Positions 23,001 through 32,457 of a stretch of DNA of 64,000 bases are shown here, piece after piece. The notes under the pieces were generated by a model. The model saw only the letters and a program-made list of their open reading frames with translations. It had not been told where the DNA came from and ran no database searches. The stretch comes from Mesorhabditis belari. Its lineage: Eukaryota > Nematoda > Chromadorea > Rhabditida > Rhabditidae. The stretch is taken from positions 439,501 to 503,500 of the forward strand of contig CAUEEP010000735.1 of the NCBI GenBank assembly GCA_958450365.1. The letters run 5' to 3'. Both the position numbers and the translations under genes were made by a program. Every line of letters begins with the position of its first letter. Position 1 is the first letter of the stretch.

Positions 23001-25417
23001 AGCGTCGACAAAATGGAGAAGACCAAAATGGCCAGCACCCTCATACGTACCGAATTTTCGCGACTAATGAGCGACGAAACGGTACAGTCCAAAATGGACT
23101 GCCCCCTTCGGATAAGGCCAGTGTTAGCCGGACCGGAATGGATTCCCCACGAAGGGGCTGCGGGGAAAGCCCCTCTTACGTAAAAGCCCTGTGCCAGACG
23201 GCGAGCGATTACGCGGCTGCACAAAGAACTGCCAGCCATTGACGCAGGGTTTTCTTTTGCTTTGTAGACGGCATAAAAAGAAGAAATTGAGCTGTAAATT
23301 TGTACCTGAGATTTTTAGGGCCGGGGAATCGATTGGAACTACCTATTTTATTGAGTCGAATAACTGGAACTCGAGTTTAATCGGTCTAAACTTTTAGTTT
23401 CAATGAGAAAGTAAGAATTTAGTAAGAATCGGTCCTAATTCCCCTCCTTTAACGAAAATTTAACAAGAGTCAAGTTCAACCAAATTGCTTTTGCCAAAGG
23501 TAGCCAGAAGCGAGGCTCTGATCCTATCGATCTTGACTTCACTGCAGGGCTCAACTTATTTGGCTCTGGCCAAGCTCAGGCTTGGTCTGGATTGGACAAG
23601 ATCTGGTTTACAACTTTCATGTAATAATCAATTCCAGGTGCAATGGGTCGTTCGGGGCGTGGTATGGTAGAATATTGGGATTGTAATCCAAAAGATATCG
23701 ACATTCTGATGGGCACTTTCACAAAGAGCTTCGGATCTGTCGGTGGATATATTGCTGGGTCAAAGGTGATTTCAATGCACTTTACTAACTAAATGACTAA
23801 ATAAATCAAATACAATTCTTTCCTTTACTTTGCTTTACTACTTGTTCAATGCAATACTTTACTTTCAGAAAGTCATCGACCATTTGCGAGTGTGTTCACC
23901 AACCGGCTACTACTCAAGTCCGATGTCTCCGCCGATTTGCGAGCAAGTTTACAAGTCAATGTCGATTATTATGGGGCTTGATGGGACAAATGATGGTGAG
24001 TTGAAAGCGAAAGATAAATTGAAACAGATAAACTAGGTCAATCTAGGTCATTCTAGGTCAATCTCGAGTTGATCGCCTTGCTCGGAATTCCCGCTATCTT
24101 CGTCTTCGCCTCAAACAACAGGGCTACATTGTGTATGGATCGGATGACAGTCCCGTTGTGCCTGTTTTACTTTACTATCCATCGTTTTGCGGGTGAGATT
24201 TTATAGATTTAAAATCAATTAGCTATAGATTTAAAATCAATCAGCTTCTAGGTTTTATGGTCGTGAAATGTTGGCTCGTGGAATAGCAGCGGTGGTTGTC
24301 TCGTTTCCTGCAACTGTTATGACGGAGGGAAGGATTCGATTCTGTCTTTCGGCTGCTCACACAAAAGAACAACTTGATCAGGTGCCTTTTTTTAAGTAAA
24401 ATCTAAGACCATTTCTTTTTCTCGTTGCAGTATGCTGAAAGAAAATTTGTGTAGGTTGTAAAAACCTTAAAACTTGTAAGACTTGGTCAGTTGACAGACG
24501 CAAAAGCTTATAAAAAGCTTTTGCGTCTGTGAACTCACCAACTTTCAACGCCAACTTTCCCTTTGCAGCTTCTGAAAAGCTTAGTTGTATTCCGGCTAAA
24601 TGTAAGGAAAAAACTTGTAATATTTGCGCATTTGTCTTTCAATTCCTTCGTCTCTTTCGTAACCAAATTTGTAAAGAAAACAAGCACCAGGCAATCCACT
24701 AAGCCATTCAAATGCTTCACACTGACACAAGTTTGAAGCCACCTCGTTTTTAGGACGAATTTTTTGAAGAACGGTTTAGAAATTCAAAATTTGGATGAGA
24801 TTAGGTCTAGAAAACATTTTTTTCGCAAAAACAGAACCTTCTCATCGACTAAACAGATCTATTTTCTTTCTTTTTCAGAAAAAACAGGTAAAACTTGAAA
24901 TCCGATTACGACTCGTCAACTTTTTAGAGCTATAACTTTTGCCTTTCAGCTTTAATCAATCTAAATTTTTGCTATTCGTTTAGAAAGAGTTTAAAAAATA
25001 GAATTCCTTTTGATTGACTACGCTTAATTAGAAATTTCAGATGGTTTTTGAGAGAAATTCAAGCGACCAGGTGTTTGGGTTGATTCAAGCGAAATATTCC
25101 TAATTAAAAGACTTCATCTTTACTTATAAAGCCTTAAATTTAACACAAACTTGCTATAATTACAAACTTTTATAAGAATTTTCGGCGTTCCATAGTTTTT
25201 TGTTATCTTAAAAGCTGAATTTGTTGGTGCTGAAATTTGCTGAAAGAAACAAGATGGCTGCAAACTTTTGTATCATCCTGTACACCGTAAACATTTAAGG
25301 TCTTCAAATGCTTTATTTCAGGTCTTGCAAGCAATGGCTGAAATCGGTGTGGAGAGTTGGTCCAGTTCGTTCTCCAAAAACAAGAAGGTTTACGAGAATA
25401 TGAATATTCAGTGGTAA
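20030..25417 (+). CDS. sptl: Serine palmitoyltransferase, subunit 2 (long-chain base subunit)
   Basis: PLP-dependent enzyme joining L-serine and palmitoyl-CoA to 3-ketosphinganine, first step of sphingolipid synthesis, on the ER membrane with subunit 1. Seventeen exons give 543 residues with every phase consistent: 20030-20125, 20369-20440, 20461-20525, 20830-20893, 20978-21085, 21132-21178, 21216-21286, 21362-21436, 21536-21660, 21912-22005, 22054-22130, 22180-22300, 23638-23765, 23869-23995, 24057-24192, 24252-24381, 25322-25417. Landmarks: [49 protein letters not shown] (PLP-contacting Asp/His), and [12 protein letters not shown] with the Schiff-base Lys. Length matches the family. Oddities: a 20-base intron at 20441-20460; the exon at 22180 is preceded by TTTTCG instead of TTTTCAG; and a 1.3-kb intron holds a GC-rich insertion. 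sptl is the C. elegans name for the family; the exact orthologue number is not claimed. Confidence 0.95.
22640..23400 (+). repeat. GC-rich interspersed repeat in an SPT intron
   Basis: Strikingly GC-rich for this genome. It contains two diverged copies of ctaatggtcggccca (22807 and 22888). Its right part (23190-23390) recurs inverted at 52740-52925 and, more diverged, at 19085-19285. Both strands have open frames, but no transposase or reverse-transcriptase motif was recognised. Confidence 0.65.
24495..24529. repeat. Perfect short palindrome in an SPT intron
   Basis: Arms cagacgcaaaagctt and its exact complement (15 bp each) are separated by 5 bases. It lies in the part of the SPT intron absent from the duplicate copy. 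Confidence 0.8.
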
Positions 25418-25499
25418 TCAAAACTATTAAATGTGATAAACGATTTCAAATGTTCAATAGAAATCTTACATTCATAAGCAGTTTTACAGTACAAAGAGC

Positions 25500-25765
25500 T
25501 AGGCATGGTTTGGCGAAGACGGATCGAATCGGATCGGATAGGGTTAGCCCGATTGGTCGGACCTAACGGATCGGATTGGATCGAGCTAGCCCGATTGTCG
25601 AGCCGATCGGATCGGATCGGACCGGGCTAGCCCGATTGGTCGAACCTATCGGATCGGATCGGATCGGGCTAGCCCAATCGATTGGACCTATCGGATCCGA
25701 TCGGATCGGTCCTGATACGATCCGATCCGATAGTGTCCGATCCGATCCGATCTGATTTGACCCGA
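25500..25765. repeat. GATCGG-rich simple repeat
   Basis: Degenerate tandem of gatcggatcg / gctagcccgattggtcg words in the spacer between the tail-to-tail SPT and srx genes. The duplicate spacer (32112-32370) carries the same kind of sequence with different unit order. Confidence 0.8.
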
Positions 25766-25804
25766 TCCGATAATCATGTCTACAATAAACCATTGTAATA
25801 TATC

Positions 25805-25810
25805 TTTATT
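25805..25810 (-). terminator. Poly(A) signal of srx copy 1
   Basis: AATAAA on the minus strand ~46 bases after the srx stop codon. The equivalent hexamer is at 32403-32408 for copy 2. Confidence 0.55.
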
Positions 25811-25855
25811 TTATAAAAGTTAAAGTAAAAGTGGTCTTGAATTGAAAAAGGATTC

Positions 25856-28306
25856 TTATTGCTTGTTGCCTTCCAAGTGTACACTGTGATGCTCAGTGTT
25901 TGCACTGGTATAGCTCTGCAAGGTGGATGTCGGTTTCATTTGATCAAGAGTGCTAGCAGAATATTGACTCTTCGATGACAAAATCGCTTTCAGTAGTCGG
26001 AAGAACTCTTTGTTGAAGAAAAGAGTGATATAGCTGGGAAATTGCAATTCTTCAATAGATTGGGACAAATTTTACCCATCACAAGCATGAACGAGCGCCC
26101 AAGCAAAGGTGGTTAGCAAGTAGATCGCCCATCTGCTTTCAAAGTAACGAGGAAGGATGAAATAAGTGAGGAGTTCACAAACGAAAACCAGTCCTTGTAG
26201 GCACACCTGAAAACAAAAACTTGCAGAAAGTGGAAGTAGAAGCTTGTAGAAAACATGTAGAACCCAGGCAACTCAGTCTTGAGTTTAAAAATCACTTTTT
26301 TAGATCGGAGGCGAATCAAAAAATGAAGTAAAATACGAAAAAAAAGAGCTGTTTTTGACCAAGTTATTTTAAAGATAAGCTAGATCTTTAATACCTGTTT
26401 GACAAACTTAATCTCGTCATGCCGTCGTTTGCGAGCCACTGCATCAGTGATGTTTACCTGAAAATTGACTCATCATTCCCCTTTTTGTCTTGTTTTTTTC
26501 ATTCGTTAGCTTGTTGATTCATAGAATTGGTTCAAAGAGAAATTTAAGCAGGCATAATACCTTCACACTGCTAATCCTGGCTTTGGCAAACGCTAAAACG
26601 TCAAGTAGAGCAATGAGGCTAACCGTGGAAACGTATCTCCAGAAATCCCAATAGCTAAAAGATTGATGGTCTTGAAATCTAATAGAAAAAGCTTACTACA
26701 TGATTGTGATACAAGCAGGCGTTGAGATGAAATTGAACTTCCAGAACGGCTCTTGATAAATGAGATGGCAATCCTCTGAAAATCTAATTCTAAGAAATGA
26801 GTCAATTCAGACATTTTGAAACATTAAAGCCTGATTTTAAACCTTTTTAACTTGATGATTGATCCTATGTTAACTTTTAAGCCTATAGGGTTCAACTTTT
26901 GAACCACTAAACCTTTCTACTTTCGTTTTAAAGGTTTCAGAAGTAGATCTCAAAGGTTTTTGTCTTGTTCTTTTGATATCGGTTAAGTGGGTGGGAATTT
27001 CTGCGAAAAGCGAGGCAAACTAGGCAATGTCACACGGTTATCACCCAATTTCATGCCAATTTGAGAAATTGGCAGCAACGGATTTGACTCTGGTCTATTG
27101 TCGGTAAGAAATAGGGACTATGGCAACAAGCCTTTATTAGGCTTGCTTATAGCTCTTCAGACAAAGATGGAGCTAGAGATTAAACGAACTAATAATCTAA
27201 TTGTAAGCTTCATTGATCCTCTGCATTTAAGGGATAGGCAATTATCCTATTTGTTAACAGATCCGATTCGATTCAATAATTGCATCTTGTATTGAGTTTG
27301 ATTTGGCACTATGCTCAAGCAAATAGCCTTAAGCGCCTCCTGTTTTTGCCTAATTCAAAAAAACCCACCATAGATATACATGTAAAGTGATGGAGCTATG
27401 GCGGTAAAATAGATGCCAAAGATCATTGCTAGCACGTAGCGTTTTGAAAAGATCTCATTGTAATGAAAAGGGAAATAGATGGCAGTGAAACGGTTCATCG
27501 AAATGATCAAATGACTGAAAAGATTGGCATTCAGTTTCTGGTTTTAAAATTTGTTACGGCAAGCCTTTAGTAAGCCTTTAGTAAGCCTTTAGTAAGCCTT
27601 TAATAAGCCTTTAGTAAGCCTACTTCGATCAAGCACTTACCTGTAAATGCAAATGTCATAACAGACAAGATTTATATGGCCAAAGACACGAGCCACAGAG
27701 TCCGATTTGAAAAAATCAATGTTGCTAAAGATTGCTTTTTGAATTGCTAAAGATTCCATCCACAATATCAAACTTTAAAACTTTAAAACTTTAAGAAACA
27801 CTCGAAGACTTTAAAACACTTAAAAAACTCACAAAAGGATCATCGGACCAAAACAAAGAGTGAAAATCGTTAGCAGAATCGCTTCTCCAATTGCTTGATT
27901 ACGAGTCAGACAACCAAAGGCATTTTGCAAGGATGAGATCTTTAAAAGAAAAGATTTCTGTTTAAAAATGAAAGATACCTTATCCGTGAGAAAGACAATA
28001 ATATAGTTGGCACACGCTCCGAAAAAAGCTGTCTAAAACAAACAATTATTAAAATACCGAAAGTCTTTTTGTTTCTTTTCGTACTTCCGTTGAATCTTTC
28101 GAAAGTTTCCTAAAGTCTTACCACAATCAGTAGCAAACCGGCTACATGATGGTCTTCAACTGTGCTAAAATTTTAGTCTTGAAGTTTTAAAATTGCCAGA
28201 CAAATTGCCAGACAAACGTCAAATCGTCAAAAAGATCAGATGCAATAAAGATTCTTGGCACTTACAAAAGAATGTGATCCGAAGTGGTTTGATTATTGAC
28301 AGCCAT
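25856..28306 (-). CDS. Srx-family chemoreceptor (7TM), copy 1
   Basis: Complete nematode Srx-type serpentine receptor, expected in chemosensory cilia. Eleven exons with coherent phases give 338 residues: 28306-28266, 28164-28122, 28032-27979, 27939-27833, 27724-27641, 27514-27369, 26775-26700, 26654-26561, 26457-26395, 26206-26076, 26033-25856. N-glycosylation motif NNQT at the N-terminus. Family marks: NAFGCLTRNQAIGEA after TM1, SHLIISMNRFTAIYFPFHY at the end of TM3, the extracellular block DCHLIYQEPFWKF with TPAC, YWDFWRYVS, and the terminal DGYITLFFNKEFFRLLK. No lesion seen. It is tail-to-tail with the SPT gene and has a close duplicate at 32458-35495. Srx assignment rests on these motifs and is firm at superfamily level. 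Confidence 0.9.
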
Positions 28307-29465
28307 GACTTAGAAACAAAAGTGCAATGAGACAAAGTTGTGTCAAATGAGCAAACCGTTGAAACTAACACTTTTATTCTCATGCTTTTTTGCACCACAA
28401 TTTTGACTACGAGTTTAGAAATTTTTTGCAAGCTTTTTTTTAAAGATTAGGGTGGAAAGTCAGCAATTATGAAGCAGTCATTTGAACCAGAGCTCACAGA
28501 TTTTCAGAAATGTTGTCATTTTTAGGTTTTCGAAGTTCATTTGTGTGAAATTACACTTTATAAAATACATTTTGACCTAGAAACCTTGAACCAACTTTGC
28601 TCTTTTGCATACAAAAAGCTTTAAGGTTTCATTTCATCCGTTTTCACACAACGTAGAAAGATTACCCATCTGTCAAAGAAATACATGATAATTTTTGAGT
28701 AGATTCAATTCTTTGACTTATTGTCGACACCATGTAGTGTTTTTTGATGATCTTTTGATCTTTTGGAGTAATTCTTTGATCTCACAGAGATCTGAGTCTC
28801 ACTTTTGCTTGCTCTGAGTCAGAAGATTTCAACTTTTGAAGGGGATTTTCAATCTTCAAAAAAGCAAAAAAGCTTTTGCTTGCGAGTGAATTTGGGCACT
28901 GACAAAAGTTATTCTAAACAATCATTTTTTGGATCGGGCCCTATTCTGTCCATTTACTAAAAGCTAGACCAGACAAGCTAGACCAGACAAGCCAGACCTA
29001 GGGCCAACTTTGGATCTGGACCCTCTCAAAAGATCTCAATTTTTGAAGGGGATTTTCAATCTTCAAAAAAGCTAAAGTGTTCTGCATTGGCCATAAGGAC
29101 TGAGATCCCTTTTAAGCCAAATGATAACCTGTTTCTTTAACCGTTTCGATGAGTACTTTGACACAAGAAAAGAAAAAAACACGGCAAAATTAGGATCATC
29201 AAAATCTCTTTCGTTTTTGAGCTCTTTTGAGTAATGTTAAAATTAGAGATAATAAGCTCTTTAAATCTTTTAACCGTTTGCAAATTGGTCGGATTTGGAC
29301 CAAGATATACAAAGATTATTGGTTTTTAATTGCGGCTCAATTTTTGTTCTATTAAAAAGTTCATGACACCTGATAAATTGTCTGGTTGACCAAAGAGAAT
29401 TCAAGCAGTAATTGCGGCTCGCGGAGGGCCTACTAATTATTGGTTTTCATAATGTTTTTCTCACA

Positions 29466-29720
29466 TGTTAAAAGACTTGTGTCTGCTCCTCCCTATAGTC
29501 TTGATTTGAATGTGATCGAGAACTTGTGGGCGTTTGTGGAGTCGAAGTTGAAGGAGGAACTATTCGGATCAAAAGTGGAGCTTTGGTACTTCATCCGTCG
29601 AGTCTGGACAACTATTGGACCCCAAATTCTACGTGGTCTGGTTGACAGCATGCCAAGGAGAATTCAAGCAGTAATTGCGGCTCGCGGAGGACCTACTAAT
29701 TATTGGTTTCATAATGTTTT
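29466..29720 (+). mobile_element. Tc1-like transposase C-terminal fragment
   Basis: Reads VSAPPYSLDLNVIENLWAF, then VWTTIGPQILRGLVDSMPRR, the last catalytic Glu block and C-terminus of Tc1-type transposases. The right end aaaagacttttgtccatgac is at 29929-29950. Parts of the flank are duplicated in tandem (29395-29470 and 29655-29735). Not a full-length element. Confidence 0.8.
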
Positions 29721-30458
29721 TCTCACATGTTAAAAGACTTTTGTTCATCAATTTTTGGCTCAATTTTTGTTTGATTAAAATGTTCATGACACCTGATAAA
29801 TTGTCAAATCCATCTTTTTGTAATGTTAAAATTAGAGATAATAAGCTCTTTAAATCTCTTATCCGTTTGCAAATTGGTCGGATTTGGACCAAGATATACA
29901 AAGTACAAACTTCTAAAAACCAACGTTAAAAGACTTTTGTCCATGACTGTAGACATCATCGAGGGTATTCCATGGTTTGGATGAGCGCCTTCTTCAAACG
30001 TTCGATATTTTTATGTGGTTTTGCACATGCCCTGACTTCAAAACGAGGCTTCTGGGGACACTCAGGCGCTTTGAGATCTCGCTCGCCTGAACACGCTGCC
30101 GCTTGAGTTCAAGGATCGATTGTCGATGTGGAGACGCTTTCACCATTCCTGAAAACAACCATACTAATGTATTGAAAGTTAGTAATCATACCATAAAATA
30201 AGAAATAAAACACAAAAACCATAAAAACAGGTAGGCAAAAAGTGAAATGGGGCTCATAACATAATACGACGTTGTTGCGGTAATTTTTGGTCACCCTGTA
30301 TAGTAAAACGGTTCTACACACCGCGGTTCTACACCCTGTATGCTTATAGGACTCAAAAGACTCAGGAGCAGTGATAAGTGGTTCGACTGGTAGGTCTGTT
30401 TGTTCAAATTTACTTCAAATTAGAGCGCAAAATGATGGAAAAAATAATTACTTAGCCA

Positions 30459-30705
30459 CTAATTGGCCATGTGTCTTGTCATAACGTGGTCGTTTTTGTC
30501 GACGGATCGAAAATCGGGACGTTCAACGATGCACAACTTTGGCGGTAGCGATTTACATCCGAGAATGGGTTGCGGTTTACCTTTTGAACCTCGTTGCGGT
30601 ATTGGAATGCCGACAACGTTCTTCCAACGTTCCTCATAGTCGTTGGAAATCGCGTACTGGTCACCCACTTTTCCATCCATCACTCGACGAGCAATCATTC
30701 TCTTT
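30459..30705 (-). CDS. Hypothetical exon
   Basis: The minus strand is open from a good acceptor (TTTTTTCAG at 30706) through MIARRVMDGKVGDQYAIS and DYEERWKNVVGIPIPQRG to a stop at 30459, with a possible donor after RGSK. Amino-acid composition looks protein-like, but I recognise no family and find no neighbouring exons. It is surrounded by repeats, so it may be an isolated gene fragment. Confidence 0.3.
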
Positions 30706-30849
30706 CTGAAAAAATTTAAATATTTTGAACTCTTAATTGAGACATACTTTATTTAAACGATAAAGTTCCAAGCTTTTAAAAACAAGAGATTTAAACCGTC
30801 AAGAACTTTGAATCATTGCAAGATACCTCCGTTTCTTGACTGCCTCTTT

Positions 30850-31370
30850 TATATGTCGTAGCCGATTATGAATTTCAGCCGATTATGAATGAGTGGGTCT
30901 AAGAGCGTCGAACCATCAAGTATTTGGTATCATTCAACGCAGAATCATTAATAATTATGTTAAATTTTTAAAATTAGAAAGATTGGATAAAAAGAAAAAA
31001 AAATTAGAGCAAAAAACTGTTTGTTCAAGAGGAAACTTTGAGGCCCCATAATTTTTTTCTTTTTATCCAATCTTTCTAATTTTAAAAATTTAACATAATT
31101 ATTAATTATTCTGCGTTGAATGATACCAAATACTTGATGGTTCGACGCTCTTAGACCCACTCATTCATAATCGGCTACGGGGGTCCCGCCGATTTTGAAT
31201 GAAACGTTGTAGCGCCGGTAATTTTTAACCTAAACTCACAAATTTGGTACCAATCGACGCAGAATTTAATTAGCTACAGGATGATATAATATTGTCCTCA
31301 TACATTAAAGGGTTGCTCTACTAGAAAGATTTACCAAAAAATTTCATTCATAATCGGCTACGACATATAT
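30850..31370. mobile_element. Inverted-repeat element (MITE family B)
   Basis: Ends tatatgtcgtagccgattat and its exact complement. Most of the interior is also an inverted repeat (30895-31000 against 31060-31165, for example aatgatacc and ttcgacgctcttagac). No coding capacity. Confidence 0.85.
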
Positions 31371-31609
31371 AAAAGTTTTATCAACAATTTTTTGGTGAAA
31401 ATTTTTGAAACTTCTAGACTCACACGTATTTACAACACCCAGATAAGTTATAAACAAACGCCCCAGTCTTTATCGTATCAAGATCATCTATCCTTTGCAA
31501 TGTTTTCCACAAAACCATTAATGTTTTTTGTTTACCAAGAAAAGAGGGCACAATGTGGGTAATATTTAGCACTCGATAAGTACAATGTGTCATCATTGAC
31601 AATTCTTTG

Positions 31610-32018
31610 ATCTTCGTCTTCGCCTCAAACAACAAGGCTACATTGTGTATGGATCGGATGACAGTCCCGTTGTGCCAGTTTTACTTTACTATCCATCGTT
31701 CTGCGGGTGAGATTTTATAGATTTAAAATCAATCAGCTATTGAGTTCTAGGTTTTATGGTCGTGAAATGTTGGCTCGTGGAATAGCAGCGGTGGTTGTCT
31801 CGTTTCCTGCAACTGATATGACGGAGGGAAGGATTCGATTCTGTCTTTCGGCTGCTCACACAAAAGAACAACCTGATCAGGTGCGATATAGCGATATAAA
31901 AATATTCAAAGGCTTTATTTCAGGTCTTGCAAGCAATGGCTGAAATCGGTGTGGAGAGTTGGTCCAGTTCGTTTTCCAAAAACAAGAAGGTTTACGAGAA
32001 TATGAATATTCAGTGGTA
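31610..32018 (+). pseudogene. SPT 3' fragment (duplicate of last exons)
   Basis: Second copy of the end of the serine palmitoyltransferase gene: part of exon 15 starting at 31610, exon 16 (about 31753-31880) and the last exon (from 31925 to the stop near 32018). Reading frames remain open, with a few substitutions (PATVM to PATDM, EQLDQ to EQPDQ). The N-terminal 70% including the catalytic Lys is absent, so it cannot make enzyme. The last intron here is ~43 bp versus 940 bp in the full gene, so the long version in the full gene is an expansion after duplication. Confidence 0.9.
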
Positions 32019-32402
32019 ATCAAAACCATTAAATGTGATTTTAAATGTTCAATAGAAATCTTAAATTCATAATCAGTTTTACAGTACAAAGAGCTAGACA
32101 TGGTTTGGCGAAGACGGATCGAATCGGATCGGATAGGGTTAGCCCGATTGGTCGGACCTAACGGATCGGATTGGATCGAGCTAGCCTGTCGGATCGAGCT
32201 AGCCTGTCGACCCTGTCGGATCGAATCGGAACGGGTTAGCCCGATTGTCGGACCTATCGGATCGAGTTAGCCCAACCGATTGGACGTATCGGATCCGATC
32301 AGATCGGTCCTGATACGATCTGATCCGATAGGGTCCGATCCGATCCGATCTGATCTGATCCGATCCAATAATCATGTCTACAATAAACCATTGTGATATA
32401 TC

Positions 32403-32408
32403 TTTATT
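32403..32408 (-). terminator. Poly(A) signal of srx copy 2
   Basis: AATAAA on the minus strand ~50 bases after the stop codon, at the position equivalent to copy 1. Confidence 0.5.
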
Positions 32409-32457
32409 TTATAAAAGTTAAAGTAAAAGCAAGTGGTCTTGAATTGAAAAAGGATTC

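Larger units (their letters stand above)
24096..29233. repeat. Segmental duplication, unit 1
   Basis: From the middle of SPT exon 15 (ttcgtcttcgcctcaaac) through the last SPT exons, the GATCGG-rich spacer, the srx gene and its 5' flank, this ~5.1 kb is repeated in the same orientation at 31610-36525. Order and sequence are retained apart from small indels and lineage-specific insertions. Confidence 0.95.
29234..31530. other. Transposon-rich filler of duplication unit 1
   Basis: Sits where unit 2 has only ~500 bp (36525-37020). It holds a Tc1-like transposase fragment, a possible host exon (30459-30705) and a 520-bp inverted-repeat element. Confidence 0.6.

Noticed and set aside
22640..23240. 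GC-rich block as bacterial DNA or a bacterial gene transfer
   Set aside because: Frames on both strands lack recognisable bacterial proteins, and relatives of the block are scattered in the same window, so it is an interspersed repeat.
27290..27370. Alternative srx exon (GYLLEHSAKSNSI)
   Set aside because: Open for only ~24 codons before a stop in both duplicates; splicing directly to the DCHLIYQEPFW exon gives the expected family sequence in phase.
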